Shown: one piece after another, positions 33,385 through 45,600 of the stretch
Layout: each line of letters starts with the position of its first letter
Position numbering within the stretch: the first letter of the stretch is position 1
NCBI GenBank assembly: GCA_017979445.1
Contig: CM030713.1
Coordinates: forward strand, 27,571,934 to 27,635,933
Length of the DNA: 64,000 nt
Direction of reading: 5' to 3'
Source: Akebia trifoliata
Taxonomy: Eukaryota > Streptophyta > Magnoliopsida > Ranunculales > Lardizabalaceae
Made by a program: the position numbers and the translations under genes
The notes under the pieces: model-generated
Seen by the model: the letters and a program-made list of their open reading frames with translations, nothing else
Told to the model about the DNA's origin: nothing
The model's database searches: none

Positions 33385-33760
33385 GTGACCTTCTTTTACT
33401 CGGCAAGAAGAAAGCTAAGAGGAGATTATCCTGTTGCCAGTTGTTCGAGTTGTTATGTTAGTGCAGTCATTATGGCGATAAGGAAAGCCGTTCCGCTCGG
33501 GGCTCGAGCTCAATTACATCGACCCTTCGCTACACTCGACTTGAAAGCGCCGAAAGGGAGTCACAAGCCTTCTTCCTTGAATCCATAATAAGGAGCTGCC
33601 TCTATTTCATATCCTCAGGGTACTAAAGCCGTTCCAGTTGGTCCCCTCTACAAAGAAAGTCCCTTCCTTACACTCGACTTAAACAACCTTCAACACACGA
33701 AATCAACCCACTCTGAGTCTTGGCCCGGAAAACTAAGACTTTCATCTAAGATAATTAGTT
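33385..33760. other. GC-richer block resembling plant mitochondrial intergenic DNA
   Basis: Composition changes sharply here: GAAAGCCGTTCCGCTCGGGG, CGACCCTTCGCTACACTCGA, CTTGAAAGCGCCGAAAGGG and a partial second copy (CTTCCTTACACTCGACTTAA) about 130 bp on. The style resembles plant mitochondrial non-coding DNA and could be a nuclear mitochondrial insertion. That is a judgement by eye. The 67-codon frame at 33385-33588 has no known motif. Confidence 0.3.
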
Positions 33761-34400
33761 TCTCGGGGAGTGGTTATCACAAAAAATATTAATAACATCC
33801 TCAAGAATTATACTTTGATGACATGAAAGGTAAATAAAGCAAAACAGAACTAAACTAAATAATCTGAATACATATAAGCATAAGAAATAGAAAACTTTTA
33901 TCTTTGTAAATCTAATCAAAGAAAAAAAGTCCTTGTAGTGAGATCATCCGATAGTAACAACTAAATGAACAAATCTAGTCTCTTTCGAAACAAAGGATCC
34001 CAAAGGAGCTCAACTACATAGACTCTCAACCCTTGAGGTATTGATTACTCGACCCTGACCGGTCAATCTCCTATCATTGCTATCTCGTGCACGAAGGGTT
34101 TCCCATGATCCTAATTAAGTCCATCCGGGTTTTCCATCTTTCAATTTAGGTTTTGACTCAATTGGCCGTCCTCTCTGATTGGCGAACATCAAAGGAAAAG
34201 AAGGTGAAGGGGACAAGCCGTGAGGGCCTCAGGGGAGGTCCCGATTGTTCATAATATAATGAGATTCACAGCCTGACTTTCATTTTTGTATCGAATAGGG
34301 GGGGGAGGGGAGAATATAATTTGTAACGAAAATCATAATCTAATGAACCTAAAAGCTTAAAGATATAGTTGATGATTTGAACAACGGAACTTGTGAAAAA
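33761..34400. other. Unassigned stretch with higher GC, possibly retroelement-derived
   Basis: 34010-34250 is less AT-rich than its surroundings (CTCGACCCTGACCGGTCAAT, GGCCTCAGGGGAGGTCCCG) and lacks open frames. The origin is unknown. A G-run lies at 34299-34312. Confidence 0.35.
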
Positions 34401-34419
34401 TTCAATGTACTCCCGTTAT

Positions 34420-34740
34420 TTTTTTCTTCCCAAAATCAAGTAACTTCAGTTGTTTAAAATTATAATTAGGTTCATATAAAATCCTAAACCTAAAACATAA
34501 ATCTAGTAACTATATACAATAAGTAAAAGTCAGGGTGCCAATAGTAGCCCACTAAAAAAACTGTCAAAGTCAAGTTCAATGGACATACAATCGGATACAG
34601 CCATTATGGTGTGGACTTTTGAATACAAGCTTTATAATATGACTTTAGGTTAGTGTTAGATTGGAAATATCTCTTGATGTAGTGATGCAAAACGCTGACG
34701 TAACATTTTCAAGTGCTTAGGTTAGGATTTGAAATATTAA
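34420..34740. repeat. Cluster flank repeat, fourth copy
   Basis: Contains CATATAAAATCCTAAACC, AAAAGTCAGGGTGCCAATAG and TTAGATTGGAAATATCTCTTG in the order seen at 24180-24360. It lies directly upstream of NAC exon 1 copy H. Confidence 0.65.
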
Positions 34741-34825
34741 AAAATTTCATTTTTATAAAAGGTGAGACATGATCCTCAAGATTTATTCATTCTTCTTCCC
34801 TTAATTTCCATTGGAGAGAGAGAGA

Positions 34826-34957
34826 ATGTCGCCCTACAAATTCTCACCTAGTGATGTCGATTTATTGTGCTACCTCAAACCTAAGGTAAATGGGGAAAAT
34901 TTTGAATCAAACCCCATTGAGGACTGCCACGTCTACGAGTCTGAACCATGGAAATGA
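34826..34957 (+). pseudogene. NAC exon 1 fragment, copy H
   Basis: 43 codons: MSPYKFSPSDVDLLCYLKPK, ESNPIEDCHVYESEPWK, stop. This is NAC subdomains A-B, with the same 5' context as copies F and G (GAGAGAGA before the ATG). The frame ends where copy F has PWNLP and the intron donor. No exon 2 or 3 follows within 1.5 kb. Its residues are closer to the NAC consensus (SPSDVDLL) than those of copy F, so it may derive from a less decayed parent. Confidence 0.8.
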
Positions 34958-36409
34958 TCGCATGTAAAACTTGCTGTGTAAAATAGAGATTAAAAGATAA
35001 AGATATATACTTTGGGTAAGTCAAATTCGTTCAACAGGGACAGTTGGGATTCAAATGTTCAATCGATTAAAAATCAAAACAGAGTTTTAAAACAAATTCT
35101 TTAAAAACAAAACAGATTTGTTGCACAAATAAAATAGAAATCAACTTGTAAATTGGAATCAAAACAAAAAATAGAGATTTAAAATATAAGAAAGAGGCTT
35201 AGAGAAGTCAAGTTTACCATTGCAAGTCATCCAAAAATGCTAATTAATTCTAAATATGACTCAATCCACGTAGCAAGTCATTGCTCGTGGATCGGAAGAT
35301 GAATCGATATAACCATTGATTGGAACTCAAAAGTCTCCATGAAGATCTATGATTTAGGTAAAATTATCCGACTTATGCTTCCATTCATCGCAGAGCATAA
35401 ATGTTCTTGAGCTTATCTAAGTAACACTCATAAAAAGTTGAAATAGAAGTATAAATTGAATCATCTTATCATGAAGAGATTCACAGAATTAGCATGTAAA
35501 ATAGAAGTAACGAATTAAAACAGCATTAATAGAGTGAACTTACTCCGGCATTCTTGACTTCTCTAATGAGAGTTTAGCCGATCATCACAATGATTAAAAT
35601 TACTGAAAATAACAAAAAAAGGAGGAGATGGATGATGAAGATAATGCAGCACTTTAATCCTTCATTAATAGTTCTCAAAAGAATTACAGAAAGTACTAAT
35701 GGATCACTTTTGATGTTCTCACTACACTCATAAGCTCTCCCAAAAAAAAAATTACAGAGAATTAAAAAGAGAAAATGAAATATTACAGAAGAAGAGAAGA
35801 CTCCCTTCTCTGAAATCAACCCTCCAATTTATAGCATACGTAAACGGGTCATTGGGTTGATTTTTCGGATGATTTGCTTCGAAAGAACCATTCTGTTACA
35901 ACGTCCAAGGCTTCTCGAACATCTCATACAAATCTCGAGGAAGAATTCCTCGAAATGATCGTGGTGCGGTGATGTGGTACCTCTTTTAGCTCAGCTTTGG
36001 TTGATTGCTCCATTTTTGCTCGCACGTTATAACAGTTGTTACATATTTTATTGGTTTCCGAATGTATCATTTTTCACCTGAAATTAGTAACAAATTTTCA
36101 TTAGCTACACTAATTTTGAATTTTAATATAATTCATTATTATTTAAAGGAATTAGCATTTAAACGATGATAATCTTAGTGTAATTATGATCCCAAAATCG
36201 AATAATTGGGACCTTATCACACCCCCAAACCTCAATTTTGTTAGTACCGAATAAAACTTAAATCTAAACAACTCTTTTTTCGTGAGATTCCCGACTGCAT
36301 TTAGCTTATGCATTAAGCCCTTGAACCCCTAGGTTACCCCCAGTGGACGAGTTTGACTCGTGAGGGTTTGCAGCAAATGTACCCACAAAATTCTAACATT
36401 TAAAAAAAA
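34958..36409. other. Non-coding stretch, possibly LTR-retrotransposon remnant
   Basis: No protein domain is seen on either strand. 36190-36260 has TTGGGACCTTATCACACCCCC, a phrase I associate with non-coding parts of some plant LTR elements, but no LTR pair, primer-binding site or polyprotein was found. The assignment is weak. Confidence 0.3.
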
Positions 36410-36650
36410 AACTGATCTCAAGTCTGTTAAAAATTCATGAAAAAATGGTAATAAACAAAGAAATAAACAAAAACTCATCTTAAATCTGTTAAAAAATCCA
36501 CGAAAAAAAGATTAAAATCAAAGGGAAAAAACCAAAACCCAAATCGAATCTGTTTAAAACCCATGAAAAAAAAAATGTGAAAATCAAAGAAACCAGCAAA
36601 AACACATCTCAAATATGTTAAAAACCCATTAAAAAAAAGTGAAATTAGAG
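36410..36650. repeat. Intronic tandem repeat, about four units of 60-70 bp
   Basis: Units built on CTCAAATCTGTTAAAAACCCA, then TGAAAAAAAA, GTGAAAATCAAAG and AAC...AAA recur at about 36415, 36475, 36545 and 36600 with moderate divergence. They lie downstream of the GRF fragment on its strand, in what would be its next intron. Confidence 0.75.
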
Positions 36651-36689
36651 TAATTAAGAGAAACCCAAAAGAGGGTTTTGGACTTACAG

Positions 36690-37051
36690 CCAGGAGAGCT
36701 AAAATAGCTTTTCCAAATTGGAAGAATGAGATGAGAGGGTACAGGGACACCTTAAACCATGTACTTGAAACTGAGAGCTTGGTGTTCTAGTTCTTGAAAT
36801 TGAAGTAAAGTGAAAGTAGCTTTCCCATGAGTGAGACCAGACTCAAGGCCAAGATCAAGCCCAATTAATGGTGATTTTCCTCCACATATCAAACCCATTC
36901 CTTTTCAAAAAACAAAACCAAATTAGTTCAGAATTAAAACCCAGAAACAGGAACAAAAGAACAAAAATTTTGTTGGTGATAATGAGAGAAGAAAGAGAGT
37001 ACCAGTCTCTGAAGAGCGAGGAAGCTTAGAAGGTGGGTTTTGGGTCTCCAT
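36690..37051 (-). pseudogene. GRF (growth-regulating factor) 5' fragment with QLQ domain, nonsense codon
   Basis: Exon 1 (37003-37051) reads METQNPPSKLPRSSET. Exon 2 from 36900 reads GMGLICGGKSPLIGLDLGLE, then FTLLQFQELEHQALSFKYMV, a stop at 36752-36754, and GVPVPSHLILPIWKS. This is the QLQ domain of GRF transcription factors, which binds GIF co-activators. The family has QWQELEHQALIFKYM...G.PVP...PI. Here W is F, and the codon after YMV is TAA. Splice sites are kept (donor GTACTC at 37002, acceptor GAAAAG at 36901, donor GTAAGT near 36688). The WRC DNA-binding domain expected in the next exon was not found downstream. It is a gene fragment or a pseudogene truncated at the 3' side. Confidence 0.8.
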
Positions 37052-38570
37052 TGTTACATGGGCTTTAGATTGAAACACTAAATACCAGAGATGTGTTGGT
37101 GGTAGTCTGTAAGACTGAGACTGCAACAGATCTGAAGAGTGAAACCAGACGAGAGAGAGATGAGGTTTTTAAACCCAAAACCGACCTCTGATCAATAGAG
37201 TAAGATAAATACTTAGATACCACTCTTCTATTTTCTTTGAGTTACTATTTCTTTCTTGAAAAAAATTCTGGATAGACAGTCCAGACTTCTTCTCTAAGCG
37301 GCCCTACACTTTTTATGCCATGTGGATTATGATTTTAAATCTGCGTTTACAATTATTTAATTGAAAAATGCTGCGGTGACATTGACATTGACAACTTTTC
37401 ACACATGAATTTTGATAAAATGACACCATTTTTGCCTAGCGTGCCTTTCTCTCCTCTGACTATAGTTAAAAAAAAACTTTTTGATTTTATCACTTAATGA
37501 CATTAAAAAAACAGCATTTAATGCAATAGAGTTGTAGAGGAAAAAGTTATATGAAGCTTAAAAATAATAATTACTTTTCAATATTGATTTTTTTTAAAAT
37601 ATTGGATGCTTGGAATCATATTTGGATCGTATAATGTCGATCCGTCTAATTCAATTATTAAATTGGTTGTGTGTTCTAGAGTTAGGGATATCTATCTGTC
37701 CAACCTCTTTAATTATCGTCCGATTAACATGACGTGTTGATTCATGTATAACTTGACCTATCTAACCCATTTAAATCATGAAATATAAGAGGTATCTCAA
37801 ATATCAATAACTATTTAAGAGATTTTTTAAAATATCACCTCTTTTAAGATATAAATTTTTTACTATAATTGTCACATGGTTAACTGTTATTATACAAGTC
37901 ATCTCAAATATCAATAATTATTTAAGAGATTTTTTAAAAGGATTGATCAGTTACATGTCACTAGTAGTTGGTTGCACACCAACCTAGAGAAATTACCTTC
38001 TTTTCGTAACTTCTATTTTAGCCTATTAATTGCACTTCATTATTCATAATGTTAAGTTTTAGGATTATTCACCTTCTCGTGACTTCATCTTCGCCATTAA
38101 TGTAAATTGTAAATATATTTGTTTTACAATCAAATATTTTTTAAACCATTGAACCAACAATAATTTATGTGAGCATGGTTGAAGAAGAAAAACTAAAAGA
38201 CAAAGGAATGTAATATTTTTTATTTTGAGTGCAGAGGAAAATTTTAAGTGATGGAGTGCAATTGGTCGTGTGGTGGTGTGCAACTAGTCGGTCCCTTTTT
38301 TAAAATATTACCTCTTGTAAGTTTTTTTTTTTTACTTTAATTGTTCGTATTCACGTGTAAAATTGAACATTATACAACCCTACCTATTTATCAAACAAGT
38401 AATACTGATCATATTAACTATTTATGAAATGGATTGTGCCCAAGGATTTGACACAATTGTCAAATGGATCGAATTTGGATTGGTTAAATTTTCAAAGTAT
38501 TTCGACTCATTGTCACCCCTAACCTAAATAAAATACAAATCAAATTCTAATAAAATCGGGGCCTTATCAT
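37052..38570. other. Unassigned stretch upstream of the GRF fragment
   Basis: May hold the promoter of the original GRF gene. 37780-37960 contains two near-copies of TCTCAAATATCAATAA(C/T)TATTTAAGAGATTTTTT, about 100 bp apart. No gene is recognised, and the minus-strand frame at 38065-38283 has no known motif. Confidence 0.4.
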
Positions 38571-38571
38571 G

Positions 38572-38688
38572 ATCCAAATATGTGATCCGAACTCAAGTGG
38601 GGTCAGATCTCAGGTTTCACTGGGGGATCATGATCCAAATATGTGATCCGAACTCAAGTGGGGTCAGATCTCAGGTTTCACTGAGGGG
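38572..38688. repeat. Perfect tandem duplication of about 58 bp
   Basis: The unit from ATCATGATCCAAATATGTGA through CTCAAGTGGGGTCAGATCTC to GGTTTCACTG occurs twice in direct succession with no visible differences, so it is recent or an assembly duplication. Confidence 0.9.
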
Positions 38689-39462
38689 GGAGCAAATCCT
38701 ATGTTGTACCTTAGCCATGTTACGATCATGATTTAGATCATATTTGAGAAAAGAAATTTTTTTTTTTAAATCTCATTTTTATACCTGATCTCGAGCTTGA
38801 AATTAATCTATCTCTAAAATTCGATGTTTTAAGGAGGGATGTTGTTGTGTTTACCAAATGGTGCTTTTTAAACCATTTAACAACACTACATGAAATTACA
38901 GGGATAGAGAACTATAAAGGAACTTCTCCCCTCATTAGCTTCCCAAACCCTACCGTAAACTCTACTTGGAATTAGGATTGGTAGATTCTTCTAAGAGAAA
39001 TTTACCCAAAAGATCCAATTGTTGCATTTTTATTACATACATTCAGATGTTCTGACAACTCCAAGGGAACCTACTTTATGAAGTTCAGTACCTATCAAAC
39101 CTCAATTTATCAAGTTTATCATTGACCAAACCCTGGAGTGGGGATTCACATCATAAAATTCATATGTATGCCGTTAATTTGTTACTTAACATACCTTGGA
39201 GTGGATTCTAACAGAATCAATTCATAACATTCAAAAACATGATCCAATGCCACAGAGTTATAAAGGAGAAAATTCTAAGTACTTAAATAAATAAATAAAA
39301 TCTTCGTTGAATTTTAACTTCTAATCTTTGGAGTTTGTAAAAAAAAAAAGATTTTTTTTATTATTTGAATCTAAATTTTTTCATGAAATCTAGAAGTATG
39401 TGTTGTTGAATTTCTAATTTGATAAGCCATGTGAGCCTAATGACCATATAAGTAAGTCAAGG
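38689..39462. other. Unassigned stretch
   Basis: AT-rich with no recognisable gene or element. Confidence 0.4.
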
Positions 39463-39846
39463 TAGGGTCAGGATCAAGGGCCATATGAAAAAACATATGT
39501 AAAAACAATGTAATATTAATAAATTCTCAAAATATAAATTAGAAGTTTTGGATTGAGCTGATTTTTTGTGAGGATGATTTCTATGATGGGAAGATCATCC
39601 GAAAAAAAAAATATAGTTCAATCTAAAACTTCTAACCCCATTAAAAGTGATTTAAAATGTGAATCGTCGATTTTTTGCTAATTTTTATTAATAATTTGTA
39701 AATCACTTTTGATGGATTTAGAAATTTCAGATTAAACTGATTTTTTGTGATGATGATCTTCTCATCATAGTGACCATCCTCGCAAAAAATCAGCTCAATC
39801 CAAAATCTCTAACTCGTATTTTGAATAACCATTACTTTTAACCCTG
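39463..39846. mobile_element. Hairpin MITE, subfamily D
   Basis: Starts GGGTCAGGATCAAGGGCC and ends near AACCATTACTTTTAACCCTGA. The two internal palindromes use the diverged unit TTGGATTGAGCTGATTTTTT and complement. The right terminal repeat is eroded. Same subfamily as 21462-21857. Confidence 0.75.
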
Positions 39847-40124
39847 ATTGACAAAGTAAGGTTTGTGGAAGGAACAAACTTGCACTAAGGCAGTTTTTTT
39901 ATAATAAAATTGCGACAGATAGGTCTTGTCCGGTAATTCTCTCTTCTTCTTATTTCCGTCTCAAATACTCCTAACCGTATGGGATAACGTTATCCGGTTC
40001 AGTACGAATCCTGAAACAGTAAAAAAGAATGAGTGACAGAAGGAGAACATTTTCTGACACCTATGACCCATCCCACCAGATGTCTAGGTGTGAGATCTGG
40101 TCTTTTACCAGGTAAAGCTTTGAT

Positions 40125-41148
40125 TCTATTGCCACACCAACTTTTGTTAACGCCACCACAATTCATTTGTAAATGAATTTTTTCCTGAATTGAACGTGTG
40201 CAACTTATGTCTAAATTCTGATTTTGGTACATTGTTCATTTTAATTCCTAAAACATGAATTTTGAATGAATTTGATACTTTTATAATCAATGAATTTGCT
40301 GATACATTTATGAATTTGTAGATATTAAAAATGATAAACTCACGAATTTGTAGGTTATAAAAATGACGAATGCATGTTTTGAAAATTAAAATGAATAATA
40401 TATCGAACTCAAAATTTTGTCATATTCAACACACAAAATGAAGATTCACCTATATGTAAATCATTGAAGAATTAGCACACATGTAGGGGTGGCATTAGCT
40501 AAAGTTGGTGCGGCGATATAGCTCTCTAAATTTATTGGGTGAATCTCCATTTCATTTGTTGAATATGACAAAATTCCGAGTTTGGTACATTATTCATTTT
40601 AAATTCCAAAACATGTATTCGACATTTTTATAACCTAGGTTTGTGAGATCATCACTTTTAATATATACGAATTCTTAGATATGCCAGTGAATTCATTAAT
40701 TAGAAAAGTAACGAATTCTCTTGAAATACATGTTTTGGGAATTAAAATGAACAATGTATCAAAACTAGAGTTTGGACATAAGTTGCACACATTTTAGGAA
40801 AAATCCCAAATTTATTTGATCTAATTTTGAGAGATTCTATTGTCACACCAACTTTTGTTAATGCCATCCCAATTCATATGTAAATCACCAAAGGTGAGTT
40901 ACCATTCCATGCATTGAATATGACTTTTCCAATATACTATTCATGAATTTGTTGGTAATTTATCAATGAATTCGTTGATTATAAAAATAACGAATTCATT
41001 GAAAAAACATGTTTTCAGAATTACAGTGAACTGTGTATCAAAACCATAATTTTGTCATAAATTGTGCATGTTTTGAAAAATATCTCAATCACCAAAGATT
41101 AAAACACATCTTGGAGTGACATTGGAAAAAGTTGGTGTGGCAATAGCC
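40125..41148. mobile_element. Nested inverted-repeat element(s) with CTATTGCCACACCAACTTTT ends
   Basis: The end sequence occurs four times in alternating orientation: plus at 40125 and 40838, complement at about 40500-40518 and 41128-41146. Between them are shared internal blocks (TTTGGTACATTRTTCATTTTAA, AAATTCCAAAACATG and complements). This reads as two adjacent hairpin elements, 40125-40518 and 40838-41148, joined by a third inverted block. There is no coding capacity. Confidence 0.7.
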
Positions 41149-42699
41149 CCTTAAACATCACACCACGAGTGCAGCTCCCAGGGCAAAGGACTCTTCAGCC
41201 CATCAATGCCACAGTTTCAAATTTAGACACTAAGGCGAGGTTAAAAACTTCGGAAAATTACTTTAAAGTACCCTGTCGGAGGGATTTCTTTATAAATAGT
41301 ACTTGAATTTTTGGGCGGTAACTAGATAGTCCATTTGGTTAACTTTTATTTATTTCTTAAATGGTCTCTCATTATGATTGAGGTCAACACACTTTTTATT
41401 TATTGTCTAAGTCAACAATTTTATTGTCAAACTCACCACTTTTTACTTTTGATTTCGACAATTTAAAAAAAAATGTTGAACTCTAATAATAAAAAGTGGA
41501 AAACTCCACATTGGTAATACACACCCATCTTCATTTTTTGAGTTTTTTCAACTAAAATACATGAAAAACCTGACTAAAAACTTGAGAGAAAGATTTGTTT
41601 AGATGATTTCAAATCAAAATAATCACCCTTGATCAATTTTAATCCAATAACAAAAAACAATTTGAAAAAATAAACCCTAATATTTTTACATACGTCTTCA
41701 AAAGACTGAAAATGACTTCTTCCTTCTTAATCCCATCTAATAGAATAGAATTTCCAAATCTCAATTGGGATGGCGGAAATCAATTTTTTTGGACGAAAAT
41801 GGTAAAAGATCATTTACAGTATTCTATCCTGAAAAATGTGGTGAATAAGATTCGTGAAATAATTACAAAAGAAATTTTTTACTAAATAGACTATTAAAAT
41901 AAGTCCTAAAACTTGAGGACTAATTAGAAAGAAATTCCTTCGCTAAGGCCCTTCAAGTAAATTTTTCAAAAAACTTTGAAGTAACCATCCCACTTCAAAA
42001 TTTTGATAAAACCCTCTCTGAATTACACATGGCGTTTTCAAGGAGATATCCCAAATATTAATGAAAAAGTAGAGATGTAAAATAAAAACAAAAAGTCACA
42101 TGTCTGGTACCGACGAGGGTTCCTCCAAAATTAAGAGAGCGTGGCATGGAACACGAAGTACGATTTTGGAGACAGTAAGAAACCACAGATACCTTCTGGT
42201 TCACATGTAATGAAGGCGTCCCCAATTTAAAAATATGCCCACATTGGGGAAGGCCTCAATACACATTAAGCAATAGGAATTTTTCTTGTTAGTCTCCAAA
42301 ATAACAGATTTTTCTGCCTCGCACGTGTGAGAACGGTAAGGTCAAGTCTCCATCTTTGACTTTGGAGGTGTGCCTCCTATGACCAAATCAGTGAATCAAG
42401 AAAGTGGCAGAGTTTCAAAGAGATGCACCTGACGCTAGGCTAGTGAAAAAATCTAAATTAATGAAAAGGTATCGATCCTGGGTCACTTGCGTGGTCCAAA
42501 AGAATAGCAGGACAACCATTTGTCCAAGCAATCATATTTACAATGTATATATTTACTTACGAAACTAATTTTACGAAAAATTCAAACCACTACCTTGGAT
42601 TCAACGGCAAGATTGAACCATGAAATCCGTGGGTTCTTTGCATAATAACACTAGATAGCCTTTTGATAGGATCAGATACATTAGCATCACATGTGGAGG
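41149..42699. other. KEA 3' flank and unassigned stretch
   Basis: Should include the 3' UTR of the KEA gene just below 42700. I could not fix a polyadenylation site. Further left is AT-rich sequence with no exon or repeat that I recognise. Confidence 0.4.
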
Positions 42700-45600
42700 T
42701 CACAATAATCTGCTGCATTCTTCGATCATTGAAGTCAGTTCCTGTGAACAGAAAAAGGGAACAACTCTTCAAGGCGTTTCAGAAAGAAAAATAAATTTTA
42801 TATGATTATAAGAATGAAGGCGGCTCTTGAACTTGAGATCAAGTACCTATATATATTGGGGTTGAGGGTCCCACGAACAAAAGCAACAAATCTCTCAATT
42901 CGAATTTTCTAAGAAGCATGCAATCTGGATACAGAGATGAGTGAGAGCCGCCACAATTAGACATGATTGTTTATTGGCTGATTTGCTTGCGGTCGGTGTT
43001 TAGGACTGTTTGGCTTCGCGAAGATAGACAGACCATGTGTTGCTTCCATTGAGTTCGTATGATTGGCAAGGTTATGCTGCGGAAAAAATTGACATTGGAG
43101 ATGTTATTCAATGACAATGAACAATGCAACAGCTTTCTCCAAATTCAAATTGTTTATGCTTGATGTGCTCTTGGAGGGCTGATTCCTTTCAGCGATCCAG
43201 GGATCGATCCCATGTTGGAAAATTCCATTCTGTGGAACTCCAACTTGGGCAGTCCCGATGATGCAACCATGGCCCATAATACGGGATGCAAATCAAACCA
43301 TCACTAATGGGATCCAATTTTCCACTTGTTTGAGTCTAGATTTATTTTTCTATCGTTTTTTGTTTCGTCAAGGCTGTCCTGCCTCAGCCCAACTACAATC
43401 CAAAGATACCAAACCTCTGATAAATTCCACTCAAGCACATGACAAGCTCTTTCTCATTACTTTATCAAGAAGATTTGAATAAGGATGATTTCTGACAATA
43501 ATGCCCAATTCCTACCCTAAGGCAGTCAAGAGTTTCAATAGAAAAGTAAAGCGATGGCTAATTTGAAGGGAACTTGAATACTTGTACAATTTCTCCTATG
43601 TAGAAGAGCTAGTATTGCTATTTTGGGGTTTCCTCTGTTGGCGGTGAAAGACTGTTGTAGCATTTGCTCCACAGCCATATACCCAATGCATCTCTCTCCC
43701 ATCCTAATCATGATTGCAAATTTGAGAAATAAATCGGTAAAATAACTACTAAAATAAATACAATGTGTATCTCGTATCCTAATCAGACACCTAATTTTTG
43801 CAACTAACACTGCAACTATGTGGCCTTGCCTATCATAGTACCATGCCCCATTTTTAAACTATTTTGGTACCCAGCCAAGAATGGAGATGAGCTTCTTCAA
43901 ATTTCTGTCCTATGTTGTTGATGCATGTTAGAGAGAGAGGGAGAGACTACGAGATTTCTTATACAGTTATTCCATTTCCCCAAATGAAATACAAGGGACT
44001 GCACCTCATTCTGTGTGTTGCTCTCTGAAGGAAACCAATGCATTAGAACACCCAGGTGTATCAGAGCAGGTATCAATTTGAACATGACAGGAGTTGTTAC
44101 CTGTAGCACCACTCACCAACGTAAATATGACAACAAAAGATCTAAATCTAACTGTAGTTTCCACACACAAAAAATATTTTTTTTTTTTAAACTTACCAGA
44201 CTGAGAGCTGTTGTTCCCAAAAGAAGAAGATACATTCTCCCCTGGATTACAGAAAAAATATCAATTGTATTATGCCATAACCAGTGCTAAGGGATATGTT
44301 AGAGGTTCCATGAAGAGTGACTAAAAGATATAGAAACTAGAAATGCATACTTTCCTTTACGAGTGCTATATGTGTTTCAGTAGGGAAACCAAATCATTTC
44401 AAAGTCAGTCAAAAAATACATAGTTATCTCGAACACTACAAACAAAGAGGAAACACATCAATCAAGACTTCAAAAACTTGATGGTAAAGAGGAGGCTACA
44501 TTGGTTGATGTGGACTTGTATAGATCTATCTACCCGGCCAATTCATCTTTAGGGTAGAATGTATTGGTTGGAATTTGAACGTAATTTTTCAGAAAATGTG
44601 ATCAGCACAGGAAAACAAAAACACCCGAGTCTTTTATAAAGCAGCAAGCATAAAAAAGAGGGTTTCCCCTACATTGAATTCCAAATTCTATGAGGTTCAC
44701 TTCAATAAAGGTTCAAATTCAACTTTCATTCCTCTTGCTCCTATGGATGGGCAGAAAACTGTCAATTAGGCCAACAAAATTGGCGGTCCTTGCTTCTAGG
44801 GTCAAAGAAGTTCATGTTATCACCATCTTTTCCATTCCAGGGCTGTTCTCTAACCATAGAGAAATCCTTAATGGTTTCCTTATTTACAAGGCATGTATCC
44901 AAGGATTCATAAGCAGGTGGCTGGAGTTTTTGTAAAATTGTTATGGAATTTTGAGAGAAGTGGATGTTGATTCAATTTTGCTCATACTTGGCCACTACCT
45001 ATAAGTTATTATATATTTGTTTCTTTAGATGCTCAAAGCATTGGAGGTGATATTTATGTAGCCCCATAACAATGCCAAGTGCCAACTTCAATTATGGATA
45101 AGCTAAAGAGGACTTAAATAGACTTCTTTCCAAGTGCAACTCTAGAAAAATAAAACCACTTGAGTGAAAGACTAATTTTAAACCCCAAAAATCAGCTGTG
45201 GTGGGAATTAAAAACTTTAGGAAGATGACTATATCCCTCTTTTTTTTTTTTTTTCTCTTTTTGGGTCGGTAAGCCTGTTTGTAATGTGATCTGTAACTCA
45301 ACGATGGCGGGCATTGAACTTAGGTATACAGTATCATCACCCATAGACTTTATTACCAACTAAACTAGCTAGCACTTATTAGTTCTTTTGGAGGTTTGGA
45401 AAAATATACTGATTTTTAGTCAAGGGTGGTTGTCAACGTTGGTCATAGGAAAAAGAGGGGATTACGCTAAAGGATTTTTACCAAAAGGTATTAGATGGGT
45501 AGTTTAGGTAATAGGGTGCAGTTTTGGAGGAACATTTCAGAGGTGACTATGCTATCTTTTACAAGATTTATATCTATCTTGGATAGGCTTTGTCTAAAAG

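Noticed and set aside
38065..38283. 72-codon minus-strand frame with a hydrophobic segment
   Set aside because: No motif, no splice context, AT-rich chance frame.
40100..41150. CRISPR-like array from the repeated CCACACCAACTTTT motif
   Set aside because: Only four copies in alternating orientation with irregular spacing, in a plant genome. It is an inverted-repeat transposon.
43535..43810. 91-codon minus-strand frame as an alternative last KEA exon
   Set aside because: It does not resemble any KEA C-terminus. Exon 42700-42741 fits phase and the family ending better.
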